Below, piece after piece: positions 15,391-23,821 of a stretch of 54,554 bases of DNA (positions within the stretch are counted from its first letter, which is position 1; each line of letters starts with the position of its first letter). The stretch covers positions 67,346-121,899 of the forward strand of contig NZ_GG657738.1 in assembly GCF_000158815.1 (NCBI RefSeq), given 5' to 3'. Both the position numbers and the translations under genes were made by a program. The notes under the pieces were generated by a model, which worked only from the letters and a program-made list of their open reading frames with translations, ran no database searches and was not told the DNA's origin. Origin of the DNA: Micromonospora sp. ATCC 39149 (GTDB lineage: Bacteria > Actinomycetota > Actinomycetes > Mycobacteriales > Micromonosporaceae).

Positions 15391-17347
15391 CAGGCGACTG
15401 TCCCCGTTCACCGGCTACACCCGGGCGCACTGGGCCGCCTCGGCGGACCGGATGCTGCTGGCTCTGCGGCCGTACGCCTCGGTCGACCACGCACGGATCG
15501 ACCTGCCGGGGCGCGCCAGCGCGTACGGCCGGGACAGCGACTCGCTGGAGGCGTTCGCCCGGTCGTTCCTGCTGGCCGCGATCCGCCTGCGCGGCGAGTC
15601 GGGCGCGGATCCGCACGGACTGGCCCAGTGGTACGCCGACGGGCTGCGGGCCGGCACCGATCCCTCCTCGCCGACTGCGTGGCCGCGCCCGGACCGGCTC
15701 GGCCAAGCGAAGGTCGAGGCCTGCTCGATCGCGCTGGGCCTGCACCTGAGCCGGCCGTGGCTGTGGGATCTGCTGACGTCCGGTGACCGCGAGCGGATCG
15801 TGGCCTGGCTCGGCACCGTGGTCGGGCAGGAGTACCCGCCGATCAACTGGGTGTGGTTCCAGATCGTCGTCGAGACGTTCCTGCGTTCGGTGGGTGGCCC
15901 GTGGTCGGCGGAGGACGTGGAGCGTGGACTACGTGTCCACGAGTCGCTGTACCGCGCGGACGGGTGGTACAGCGACGGACCCGAGCGGGCCTACGACCAC
16001 TACGGCGGGTGGGCCCTGCACGTCTATCCACTGCTCTGGGCGGAGATGGCCGGCGAGTTCTGCCCCGATGGGCTCCGCCTCGCCTGGCGGGAGCGGCTCG
16101 CCCGGTTCCTCGACGACGCCGTGTGCCTGATCGGCGCGGACGGCTCCCCGCTGTTGCAGGGCCGCAGCCTCAGCTACCGGTTCGCCGCCGCCGCACCGTT
16201 CTGGGTGGGCGCGATGACCGGCGCCAGCGATCTGGCCCCAGGGGTGCTCCGGCGCGCGTGCAGCGGCATCCTGGCGCACTTCGAGGCCAACGGGGTGCCG
16301 GACGGGCGAGGGCTGCTGACACTCGGTTGGCACCGCGAGTGGCCGGCGATGGCACAGTCCTACTCCGGCCCCGGCTCGCCGTACTGGGCGGCCAAGGGGA
16401 TGCTCGGCCTGGCCCTGCCCGCCGACCATCCGGCCTGGACGGAGCCGGAGGGGCCGCTGCCGGTCGAACGGGGGGACGTGGCCGTCGCGCTGCCGGTACC
16501 CGGCTGGTTGGTCAGCGGCACCCACCGGGACGGTCTGGTGCGGATCGTCAACCACGGCACGGACCATTCGGTGCCGCACGACGAGCGGGCGGACTCGCCG
16601 TTGTATGCCCGGCTGGGCTACTCGACTGCCACCCTGTCGCCGCTGGTCGGGGCGGCGGTCGGCGACCCGTCGGACAATTCCGCCACGGTGGTCGACGGGA
16701 CGGGTCGGTTCACCCATCGCAACGGTTTCGAGGCGCTGGGCTGTGACCTGGTCGACGGCGTGGGCCGGGCATTGTCGCGGGCCCGGGCACACTGGGTCGC
16801 GACGGAGGACGACCACGGTCCGGACCACGGCTCGGGCCGCCGGGGTGCGGTTCGGCACGGTCCGACGCTGACCATGGGGTCGCTGCTGCGCGGCGCGGTG
16901 GAGGTGCGGGCGGCTCGGGTCGACTCCTCGGTCGGGCTGGACGCCGCGACCCGGCTGGAGTTCAGCGGTTGGCCGGTGGCCGGCGACGGGCCGCCCGAGG
17001 TCCGGGTGCTAGCCGATCCCCCCGGCGTCGAGGTGACCGGTGACCGGTTGGTCTCCTGCCTGGTGGGGCTGGTCGGGCTCGACGCCGCCGAGGCACGCCG
17101 GGAACGACACACCTCCCCGCTGGGCGAGCATGTGGCGGTGCCGCTGCTGCGGACCGCGCGGGCGCCCCGGGTGGGCGGTGTGTACGTGGCGGCGGTTGTC
17201 CTGCGGGGGGCGGACGCGGCGCAGACCGCGCTGCCGACCGTGACGGTACGGCTGGACGGGACGGCGGACACGGTCACCGTCCGGTGGCCGGACGGGGTGA
17301 CGTCGACCCTGTCCCTGCCGTCCTGCCCCAGCGCGGAGGCGACCTGA
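15377..17347 (+). CDS. DUF2264 domain protein
   Basis: A 656-residue protein. The N-terminal two thirds match DUF2264, an alpha/alpha-barrel domain found in polysaccharide-use loci: NWVWFQIVVETFLRSVGG, DGWYSDGPERAYDHYGGWAL, LQGRSLSYRFAAAAPFW, and MAQSYSGPGSPYWAAKG. The remainder is a beta-rich C-terminal domain. It has no signal peptide. ATG 15377 lies inside the end of the lyase gene (14-bp overlap), so the three genes are translationally coupled. A lyase or unsaturated-glycan hydrolase role is plausible from context, but I cannot identify the reaction. Confidence 0.85.
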   Translation: MTADDRRLSPFTGYTRAHWAASADRMLLALRPYASVDHARIDLPGRASAYGRDSDSLEAFARSFLLAAIRLRGESGADPHGLAQWYADGLRAGTDPSSPTAWPRPDRLGQAKVEACSIALGLHLSRPWLWDLLTSGDRERIVAWLGTVVGQEYPPINWVWFQIVVETFLRSVGGPWSAEDVERGLRVHESLYRADGWYSDGPERAYDHYGGWALHVYPLLWAEMAGEFCPDGLRLAWRERLARFLDDAVCLIGADGSPLLQGRSLSYRFAAAAPFWVGAMTGASDLAPGVLRRACSGILAHFEANGVPDGRGLLTLGWHREWPAMAQSYSGPGSPYWAAKGMLGLALPADHPAWTEPEGPLPVERGDVAVALPVPGWLVSGTHRDGLVRIVNHGTDHSVPHDERADSPLYARLGYSTATLSPLVGAAVGDPSDNSATVVDGTGRFTHRNGFEALGCDLVDGVGRALSRARAHWVATEDDHGPDHGSGRRGAVRHGPTLTMGSLLRGAVEVRAARVDSSVGLDAATRLEFSGWPVAGDGPPEVRVLADPPGVEVTGDRLVSCLVGLVGLDAAEARRERHTSPLGEHVAVPLLRTARAPRVGGVYVAAVVLRGADAAQTALPTVTVRLDGTADTVTVRWPDGVTSTLSLPSCPSAEAT

Positions 17348-17392
17348 GACGGCGCGGGGTCGCCGCCGGCCACAAGCAGCGGACTCGGCCGG

Positions 17393-18490
17393 TCAGCGGG
17401 ACGGGCGGGGGGTGGACGAGTCCCGGATCACGAGTTCGGGGGTGATCAGCACGCGCTGCGAGGAGCGGCGTCTGCCCTCCAGCAGCCGGGCCACCATCAA
17501 CTCGACCGCCACCCGGCCCACCTGACTCTTCGGGGGCCGGACCGCGGTCAGGGCCGGCTCGGCCAGATGCGCGACCTCGTCGTCGTACGACACCAGGGCG
17601 AGGTCGTCGGGGATGGACACTGCCTGCTCGGCGCAGTACTGGGCAATGGACATCGCGTCGGGATCGCCGTGCACGATCAGCGCCGTGGTGCGTGACCGCC
17701 GACACCGGCGCAGGATGCCGTCGATGATTTCCCGGTGCCCCGGCGCGTCCAGCGCGACCGCCTCCCGGATCACCATGTCGTCGGGCAGGCCGAGGTCGGC
17801 GCAGGCCAGCGCCCACCCATGGGCCAGGTGGGCGGAGGTGGGGCTGCCCTTGGAGAGCACGAGTCCGATCCGGCGGTGGCCGTGCTGGTGCAGGTGACGC
17901 ACCGCCATCTCCAGGCCCAGCGAGTGGTCGCTGCGCACCCACTCCAGCTGGCGCAGGGTGGGCGTCCATCGGGGTGTCTGCCGCTCCACAAGGATAGTCG
18001 GCACGGGCAGGTTCCCGATCCAGCCGATCATCTCGTCGACCCCGTCGCCCTCCAGGCTGGGTGCCAGCAGCAGCCCTTGGACCTGCTGCGACTCGATGAG
18101 TCGGGTGATCTGCCGGCGGTCTTCCTCCGGGTCGTAACTGGACCCGCGTAGTTGGATGTGCACGCCGAGGGAGGCGGCGGCGTTGCGGGCGCCGGTGACG
18201 ATCGACGGCCAGTAGTAGTCGAGCGACGGCACCACCATGCCGACGGTGAAGCGGGTGGGCGCCGGGCGTTGCCGCCGGGGCTCGGGCCCAAGCTGGGTGG
18301 GAAGCGTCGCCCCACCGTGAACCTTCGTCAGCAGGTTCTCCTCAGCCAGGGCGGTGATGTCGCGGCGCACGGTGAGTTCGCTGACGCCGAGGGTGCTGGC
18401 CAGCTCATTGACCCGCACCGCTCCGTGGCGACGCAACTCCTCCATGAGTCGCTCGCGGCGCTGGAGGTTGAACATCCGGTTCCTCGGCAT
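17393..18490 (-). CDS. DeoR-type HTH / LacI-type sensor hybrid regulator
   Basis: A 365-residue repressor. The N-terminus is a DeoR helix-turn-helix (RRERLMEELRRHGAVRVNEL, LGVSELTVRRDITALAEENL, then the KVHGGA that follows DeoR readers). Residues from about 75 on form a LacI/PurR periplasmic-binding sensor (FTVGMVVPSLDYYWPSIVTG, VPTILVERQTP, GHRRIGLVLSK, DDLALVSYDDEVAHLAEPAL, PELVIRDSS). ATG 18490 follows GGAGG. It lies between the lyase operon and the divergent dehydrogenase/ABC genes and probably controls both. The inducer is likely the transported sugar. Confidence 0.88.
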   Translation of the reverse strand: MPRNRMFNLQRRERLMEELRRHGAVRVNELASTLGVSELTVRRDITALAEENLLTKVHGGATLPTQLGPEPRRQRPAPTRFTVGMVVPSLDYYWPSIVTGARNAAASLGVHIQLRGSSYDPEEDRRQITRLIESQQVQGLLLAPSLEGDGVDEMIGWIGNLPVPTILVERQTPRWTPTLRQLEWVRSDHSLGLEMAVRHLHQHGHRRIGLVLSKGSPTSAHLAHGWALACADLGLPDDMVIREAVALDAPGHREIIDGILRRCRRSRTTALIVHGDPDAMSIAQYCAEQAVSIPDDLALVSYDDEVAHLAEPALTAVRPPKSQVGRVAVELMVARLLEGRRRSSQRVLITPELVIRDSSTPRPSR

Positions 18491-18510
18491 GGAGCCGTCC
18501 TCCAGGCTTG

Positions 18511-18532
18511 TGTTCGTTCGTGAATGTTTCGG
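18511..18532. promoter_or_regulatory. Candidate DeoR-type operator
   Basis: A T-rich stretch with direct GTTCG/TTCG/TTTCG repeats, 20 bp upstream of the regulator start and in the divergent region before the dehydrogenase gene. DeoR-family readers often bind such direct repeats. Assignment by position and pattern only. Confidence 0.35.
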
Positions 18533-18652
18533 ATCGATCCAGACCGCCTTGTAGCGACCGTGTTCGGAATAGGTTATCCATGTCACCGACACGAATTCAA
18601 AGGCTTCGTGCCGGTCGAATGTCGGCCAACGATCCGTAATCGGGGAGACAGG

Positions 18653-19672
18653 TTGACGGTGCAGACCAAGCAGCAGGCACTCGTCGTGATGGACCGGAAC
18701 TCCTTCCGGGCCCACTTCGACGAGGCACGGCTGGCACGGCTCGCCGAGCTGGTCGCCCTGGCCGATCCGATCTGCGTGGACGAGCTGGACTCCCCGGCCG
18801 CTCGCGCCCGGATGGCGGCGGTCGAGGTGCTGGTGACCTCCTGGGGGGCGCCGACGCTGACCGCCGAGCGGCTCGCCGCAGCCCCGGCCCTACGGGCCGT
18901 CTTCCACGCCGCCGGCAGCGTCCGTTCCCTGGTCACCGGTGAGGTCTGGCGGCGCGGCATCCGGGTCACCAACGCCGCGGACGCCAATGCGATCCCGGTC
19001 GCCGAGTACACCATCGCCGCGATCATCTTCGCCGGCAAGAAGGCGCCGTTCATCGCCGCCGATCCCGAGGCGGCGTACCAGGGCTGGGGCCACCGCGACG
19101 GGTACGGGGACCTGTCGAACTACCGCCGGACCGTCGGCGTGGTCGGCTTCTCCCGGATCGGCCGCCGGGTGGTCGACCTCCTGGGTTGTCTCGACTCCGC
19201 GCAGTGTCTGGTGGCGGACCCGCACGCCGATCCCGCCGAGGTCGCCCTGGCCGGCGCGACGCTGATGGACCTGCACGAGTTGCTGCCGCGCAGCGAGATC
19301 CTGTCACTGCACGCGCCCGCGCTGCCGAGCACCTACCACATGATCGGCGCGGCGGAACTCGCGCTGCTGCCCGACCACGCGACGGTCATCAACACCGCCC
19401 GAGGCAGCCTGGTCGACTCCGAGGCTCTCGCGGCGGAGTGCCGCTCCGGTCGGCTTTTCGCGATCCTCGACGTCACCGAGCCCGAGCCGCTGCCCGCGGA
19501 CGCCGCGCTGCGTGGCGCACCCAACGTCATGATCACTCCGCACATCGCGGGGTCGCTCGGCTCGGAGATCCTGCGGCTGACCGACCACACCCTCGACGAG
19601 CTGTCCCGGTGGATCGCCGCCGAACCGCTTCGGGCCGAGGTCACCCCCGAGGCCCTGACCCTGCACGCCTGA
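18653..19672 (+). CDS. D-2-hydroxyacid dehydrogenase, NAD-dependent
   Basis: A 339-residue member of the D-isomer specific 2-hydroxyacid dehydrogenase family. The NAD-binding domain holds VGVVGFSRIGRRVVD (GxGxxG variant with Ser-Arg), and the later motifs are LLPRSEILSLHAPALPSTYH, NTARGSLVDSEAL (catalytic Arg), LDVTEPEPLP (Glu) and ITPHIAGS (His). TTG 18653 lies 5 bp after GGGGAG; GTG 18659 is in frame and possible. It lies directly upstream of the ABC transporter genes and faces away from the regulator. Its likely role is to reduce or oxidise a sugar-derived 2-keto/hydroxy acid in this pathway. Confidence 0.85.
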   Translation: MTVQTKQQALVVMDRNSFRAHFDEARLARLAELVALADPICVDELDSPAARARMAAVEVLVTSWGAPTLTAERLAAAPALRAVFHAAGSVRSLVTGEVWRRGIRVTNAADANAIPVAEYTIAAIIFAGKKAPFIAADPEAAYQGWGHRDGYGDLSNYRRTVGVVGFSRIGRRVVDLLGCLDSAQCLVADPHADPAEVALAGATLMDLHELLPRSEILSLHAPALPSTYHMIGAAELALLPDHATVINTARGSLVDSEALAAECRSGRLFAILDVTEPEPLPADAALRGAPNVMITPHIAGSLGSEILRLTDHTLDELSRWIAAEPLRAEVTPEALTLHA

Positions 19673-19727
19673 CCCGCCAGCGACTGCCCCGGTCGTCGCG
19701 CTTGAATCCCCCGATGAAGGAGTTCTT

Positions 19728-20990
19728 GTGAAGAGAAGGTTTACCCAGGCCCTGGCGATCGCCACCGGTATCGCGCTGGCCACCACCGGCTGCGGCAGCG
19801 GCGAGAAGTCCGCCACCACCGCCGACGGCAAGACGATCCTGACGGTGGCGCTGTGGAACTACGACACCACGCCGGAGTTCAAGGCCCTGGTCGAGGCGTA
19901 CGAGGCGGAGCACAAGGATGTCGACGTGCAGCCGGTCGACATCCTGGCCGACGACTACCCGGAGAAGGTCACCACCATGCTGGCCGGCGGGGACAGCACC
20001 GACGTGATCACCATGAAGAACGTCATCGACTACGCCCGGTACGGCACCCGCGGGCAGCTGGCCTCCCTCAAGGAGGAGGTGGGCAAGCTCGACAAGAGCA
20101 AGTACCGCGGCCTGGACGCCTTCGACCTGGACGGCGACTACTTCGCCCTGCCCTACCGCCAGGACTTCTGGGTGCTCTACTACAACAAGAAGCTGCTGCA
20201 GAACTCCGGCGCCGACCTGACCAACCTCACCTGGCAGGAGTACGCCGACCTGGCCAAGAAGACCACCACGGGCAGCGGCGCGAACACCGTGTACGGGACC
20301 TACCAGCACACCTGGCGGTCGCTGGTACAGGCCATCGCGGCGGCGCAGACCGGCGGCGACCAGCTCGGTGGCGACTACAACTTCATGAAGCCGCAGTACG
20401 CCCTCGCGCTCGACCTGGAGAAGTCGGGGGCGACGCTGAAGTGGGCCACCGCCAGGACCCAGAAGGTCACCTACCACACGATGTTCTCCGAGGAGAAGGC
20501 GGCGATGCTGCCCATGGGCACCTGGTACGCCGCCCGACTCATCGACGAGAAGAAGGCTGGCAAGATCAAAGTCGACTGGGGTATGGCGCCGCTGCCGCAG
20601 GCCACCGAGGGCGCCTCGACCACCTTCGGCTCGCCGACGGCGTTCGCGGTGAACAAGAAGGCCCGCAACGCCGAGGCGGCGCGGAAGTTCGTCGCCTGGG
20701 CGTCGGGGGAGAAGGGCGCGGCGACCATCGCGAAGATCGGGGTCTTCCCGGCGTACACCGACGCGGCCATCACCGACCTGTACTTCGGCGTGGACGGGAT
20801 GGCCAACGACGAGGTGGCGAAGAAGGCGTTCCAGCCGGGCGAGGTGAAGCTGGAGATGCCGGTGAGCGAGAAGTCCTCCGACGTCGACAGGATCCTCAAC
20901 GAGGAGCACGAGCTGATCATGACCGGTGAGAAGTCCGTGGACGCCGGCATCGTTGAGATGGGCAAGCGGGTCAAGTCCGAGGTCGACTGA
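19728..20990 (+). CDS. ABC sugar transporter substrate-binding lipoprotein
   Basis: A 420-residue extracellular family 1 solute-binding protein for the CUT1 importer that follows. The lipoprotein signal is clear: MKRRFTQALAIATGIALATT with the lipid-modified Cys at residue 22. The mature protein shows ILTVALWNYDTTPEF, ALPYRQDFWVLYYNKKLL and PMGTWYAARL, as in oligosaccharide binders. GTG 19728 follows GAAGGAG. A strong hairpin just after the stop probably keeps this transcript more abundant than the permease part. The ligand is likely the oligosaccharide cut by the upstream lyase. Confidence 0.92.
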   Translation: MKRRFTQALAIATGIALATTGCGSGEKSATTADGKTILTVALWNYDTTPEFKALVEAYEAEHKDVDVQPVDILADDYPEKVTTMLAGGDSTDVITMKNVIDYARYGTRGQLASLKEEVGKLDKSKYRGLDAFDLDGDYFALPYRQDFWVLYYNKKLLQNSGADLTNLTWQEYADLAKKTTTGSGANTVYGTYQHTWRSLVQAIAAAQTGGDQLGGDYNFMKPQYALALDLEKSGATLKWATARTQKVTYHTMFSEEKAAMLPMGTWYAARLIDEKKAGKIKVDWGMAPLPQATEGASTTFGSPTAFAVNKKARNAEAARKFVAWASGEKGAATIAKIGVFPAYTDAAITDLYFGVDGMANDEVAKKAFQPGEVKLEMPVSEKSSDVDRILNEEHELIMTGEKSVDAGIVEMGKRVKSEVD

Positions 20991-20996
20991 ACGCCG

Positions 20997-21029
20997 GGTG
21001 CCCCGGGGGCCCATCGCCCCCGGGGCACC
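20997..21029 (+). terminator. Intraoperonic hairpin between binding protein and permease genes
   Basis: Perfect 14-bp arms (GGTGCCCCGGGGGC and GCCCCCGGGGCACC) around CCATC. Such hairpins after binding-protein genes act as attenuators or mRNA stabilisers, giving more binding protein than permease. Confidence 0.8.
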
Positions 21030-21078
21030 GTCCACCTCAGGGAAGGAGGAACGTCCGGGCCCCGGACGAGCACCCACC

Positions 21079-21993
21079 ATGGTTTCCACCACCGCATCCG
21101 CGTCCGCCCCCCGGACGCGCAGCAGGCTCCGCCGGCGCAACACGCTGGCCGGCTGGAGTTTCATCCTGCCGAACTTCATCGGCTTCGCGGCCCTCACGCT
21201 GGTGCCCGTCGTCGCCTCGCTGGCCCTCGCCTTCATGAAGTGGAACTCCTACAGCACGCCCGAGTGGGTGGGCCTGGACAACTTCCGCCGCATGGTGGAC
21301 AGCGAGAGCTTCTGGACCGCGCTGTACAACACCATCTACTACGCCGCCGGCCACGTGCCGCTCACGCTCGTCGCCGCCCTGGGCTTCGCCGTCCTGCTCA
21401 ACCGCAAGCTGCGCGGGGTGCGGTTCTTCCGTACCGCACTGTTCTTCCCGTACATCACCTCGCTGGTGGCCGTGGCGGTGGTCTGGAACATGCTGTTCAG
21501 CCCCGACGCCGGCCCGGTGAACCAGTTCCTGCGCGCGGTCGGCGTCGACAGCCCACCCGGCTGGACGACCTCGACGACCTGGGCCATGCCCGCGCTGATC
21601 ATCACCAGCGTCTGGCGGGACATGGGCTACTACATGGTGCTCTACCTGGCCGGGTTGCAGACCATCCCCGGTGAGTTGTACGAGGCCGCCAAGATGGACG
21701 GCGCCTCCCCCTGGCAGCGGTTCTGGCACATCACGCTGCCCTCGCTGCGCCCCACCACCTTCTTCGTCCTGATCATGCTGACCATCTCCAGCTTCAAGGT
21801 CTTCGACCTGGTCCAGGTGATGACCGAGGGTGGCCCGGGCCGCTCCACCCTCGTCCTCTCGCAGCTGATCTTCCGGGAGGGCATCGAGCAGGGTCGCTTC
21901 GGATACTCCTCCGCCATCGCGATGGTCCTGTTCGTGATCGTCCTGCTCATCACGGTGGTCCAGTTCCGGATCCAGCAGAGGAAGCAACGATGA
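21079..21993 (+). CDS. ABC sugar permease, MalF-like subunit
   Basis: A 304-residue six-helix CUT1 permease. The EAA loop that docks the ATPase is ELYEAAKMDGASPWQRFWHI, followed by TLPSLRPTTFFVL. ATG 21079 is chosen as the first start codon after the hairpin; a strong GGAAGGAGG lies about 30 bp further up with no start near it, so the spacing is unusual. Its stop overlaps the next permease start (ATGA). No ATPase gene is in the locus; a shared MsiK-type ATPase is the usual solution in actinomycetes. Confidence 0.9.
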   Translation: MVSTTASASAPRTRSRLRRRNTLAGWSFILPNFIGFAALTLVPVVASLALAFMKWNSYSTPEWVGLDNFRRMVDSESFWTALYNTIYYAAGHVPLTLVAALGFAVLLNRKLRGVRFFRTALFFPYITSLVAVAVVWNMLFSPDAGPVNQFLRAVGVDSPPGWTTSTTWAMPALIITSVWRDMGYYMVLYLAGLQTIPGELYEAAKMDGASPWQRFWHITLPSLRPTTFFVLIMLTISSFKVFDLVQVMTEGGPGRSTLVLSQLIFREGIEQGRFGYSSAIAMVLFVIVLLITVVQFRIQQRKQR

Positions 21994-22895
21994 CCGCGAC
22001 CGCCACCACACCGCAGCGCCGGGACGGCGCTCCCACCGGGGCCGCCCCCGGCCGCCCCCGGACGCCGCGCCGGCGGCCCAGCGCCGTGGCCGGCCGGATC
22101 GCCCTGCACGTCCTGCTCACCGTCCTCGGGCTCGCCGTCATGGTTCCGTTCCTGTGGATGGTGACCTCCTCGCTGAAGCTCGACTCCCAGGTCTTCACCA
22201 TCCCTATCCAGTGGATTCCCGAGGAGTTCCACTGGGACAACTACACCCGCATCTGGGAACGCATCCCGCTGGTCACCTACCTGAAGAACTCGCTGTTCCT
22301 CAGCGTCGTCATCACGGCGTTGCAGGTGCTCACCGGCAGCTTCGCGGCGTACGGGTTCGCCAAGGTCCGCTTCCCCGGGCGGGACGCCCTCTTCGTGGCG
22401 TACATCGCCACCATCGCCGTGCCGTGGCAGGCATACATGGTGCCGCAGTACATCATCATGGAGCGGGCGGGCCTGGTGAACACCCACCTGTCGCTGATTC
22501 TCCTGCAGGCGTTCGGCGCGTTCGGGGTGTTCCTGATGCGGCAGTACTACCTCACCATCCCCGACGAGTTGTGCGAGGCCGCCCGGGTGGACGGCCTGAG
22601 CGAGTACGGCATCTGGGCGCGGATCGTGCTGCCGCTGTCCAAGCCGGCGCTGGCCAGCCTCGCCCTGTTGACCTTCGTCAACACCTGGAACGACTACATG
22701 GGTCCGTTCATCTACCTGACCAGCAACGACCTGTGGACGGTGCAGATCGGTCTGCGTTCGTTCGTGGGCGTCTACGACGCCGAGTACGCCATGATCATGA
22801 CCGGCTCGGTGCTGTCGGTGCTGCCGATCCTGACCGTCTTCCTCATCGGGCAGCGCTACTTCGTCCAGGGCATCGCCACCAGCGGGCTGAAATGA
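21990..22895 (+). CDS. ABC sugar permease, MalG-like subunit
   Basis: A 301-residue second permease of the CUT1 importer. The Arg/Pro-rich cytoplasmic N-terminus is followed by helix 1 (LHVLLTVLGLAVMVPFLWMV), and the EAA loop is ELCEAARVDGLSEYGIWARI with VLPLSKPALASL. ATG 21990 overlaps the MalF-like stop, so the two permeases are made in equal amounts. It ends FVQGIATSGLK, typical of the family. Confidence 0.92.
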   Translation: MTATATTPQRRDGAPTGAAPGRPRTPRRRPSAVAGRIALHVLLTVLGLAVMVPFLWMVTSSLKLDSQVFTIPIQWIPEEFHWDNYTRIWERIPLVTYLKNSLFLSVVITALQVLTGSFAAYGFAKVRFPGRDALFVAYIATIAVPWQAYMVPQYIIMERAGLVNTHLSLILLQAFGAFGVFLMRQYYLTIPDELCEAARVDGLSEYGIWARIVLPLSKPALASLALLTFVNTWNDYMGPFIYLTSNDLWTVQIGLRSFVGVYDAEYAMIMTGSVLSVLPILTVFLIGQRYFVQGIATSGLK

Positions 22896-22902
22896 CCAGC
22901 AC

Positions 22903-23643
22903 ATGACCGCTCCCACCACCCCCCACCGGACGCTGTCGGCCCGGGTCAACGTCAGCGCGGACACCTGGACGACCGTCTGGTCGTTCGTCCACCGGGTGCT
23001 CGTGGTCAACCTGGGCCTGGCCGTCACCAACCTGCCGCTGCTCGTGGCGCTGGCCGTGGTCGCGCAGCCCTGGCGCTACCCGGTCTTCTTCGGGCTGCTG
23101 GCGATCATCGTCGGCCCGTCGCTGGCCGCCGCGTTCGGCTACCTTGCCCGGGCGGCGACGCCGGCCGACCAACCCCCCGTCCGCGAATTCGTCCGCGCCT
23201 ATCGGCAGTTCTTCGTCCCCGCGCTCGCCCGCTGGACGGCCACGGTGGCGCTGCTCGCCATCCTCACCACCGACCTCGTCGTCCTGCACGATTCCCGGTA
23301 CGGCGCACTGCTCGTCCCGCTGCTGGCCGTCATGGCGGTCCTCGTGCTCGCCGCGAGCCTGCAGGCGCTGGCACTGGCCGTGCTGGCTCCGCGTCTGGGT
23401 TTCGGGCCGGCCGTCCGGATCGCCGCGTACACCGCGGTGCGACGGGCCCCGCTCAGCCTGTTCAGTCTGGTTCTGCTGCTGGTGGCCGCGCTGTCTGTCA
23501 ACCAGGCGCCGCTGTTGGGGCTGGCCACCGTACCGGGCTGCGCGCTGGTCGCGGTGTGGGCCAACAGCCGGGCCGCGCTGGCCCACCTCCTCCCCGACGA
23601 TGAGCCGGATGGCCATCACCCACCCCGCGAGGAGAAACCATGA
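22903..23643 (+). CDS. YesL-like (DUF624) membrane protein
   Basis: A 246-residue membrane protein with about five to six helices, such as VLVVNLGLAVTNLPLLVALA, VFFGLLAIIVGPSLAAAFGY and LLVPLLAVMAVLVLAASLQA. The NLxLxxTNLPLL element and the first-helix spacing match the YesL/DUF624 family, found almost only beside CUT1 sugar importers and polysaccharide-lyase genes. The exact role is unknown; a transporter-accessory function is assumed from synteny. ATG 22903 is 7 bp after the MalG-like stop. Confidence 0.8.
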   Translation: MTAPTTPHRTLSARVNVSADTWTTVWSFVHRVLVVNLGLAVTNLPLLVALAVVAQPWRYPVFFGLLAIIVGPSLAAAFGYLARAATPADQPPVREFVRAYRQFFVPALARWTATVALLAILTTDLVVLHDSRYGALLVPLLAVMAVLVLAASLQALALAVLAPRLGFGPAVRIAAYTAVRRAPLSLFSLVLLLVAALSVNQAPLLGLATVPGCALVAVWANSRAALAHLLPDDEPDGHHPPREEKP

Positions 23644-23750
23644 CCGGACCCTCCACCCCGACCCGGCCGGCGGCCGTGCAAACCGCGACCGCCGACGGCG
23701 GGTACCCCCGCCAGCCCGCCCGCTGTCGGCTACGCCAGGCCGCGAATTGA
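23640..23750 (+). pseudogene. Truncated start of a lost operon gene
   Basis: ATG 23640 overlaps the YesL-like stop (ATGA) and follows GGAG, a normal coupled start, but the frame ends after 36 codons (MTGPSTPTRPAAVQTA, then TADGGYPRQPARCRL). The next sequence belongs to the unrelated erythromycin esterase region. I read it as the 5' end of another catabolic gene whose body was deleted at about 23745. Confidence 0.5.
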
Positions 23751-23791
23751 GGGTTTGTGGGCAACTACCGGCCTGTTGAGCGGAAAAGTTT

Positions 23792-23812
23792 GTATCGTTG
23801 GTTCAACGATAC
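23792..23812. promoter_or_regulatory. Perfect palindromic operator before the erythromycin esterase gene
   Basis: Arms GTATCGTTG and CAACGATAC around GTT, 9 bp upstream of ATG 23822. The size and symmetry fit a dimeric TetR- or GntR/PadR-type repressor. No such regulator gene is adjacent, so the binding protein is encoded elsewhere or was lost in the rearrangement. Confidence 0.75.
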
Positions 23813-23821
23813 GGTTGAGGC

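Noticed and set aside
13471..15411. 646-codon open frame on the minus strand opposite the lyase
   Set aside because: Shadow of the high third-position G/C of the plus-strand lyase gene. The translation is Gly/Val/Arg-rich without domains, while the plus-strand product has clear heparinase motifs and coupled starts.
21642..23030. 462-codon minus-strand frame opposite the permeases
   Set aside because: His/Asp/Gln-rich shadow with no domain; the plus strand encodes two typical permeases.
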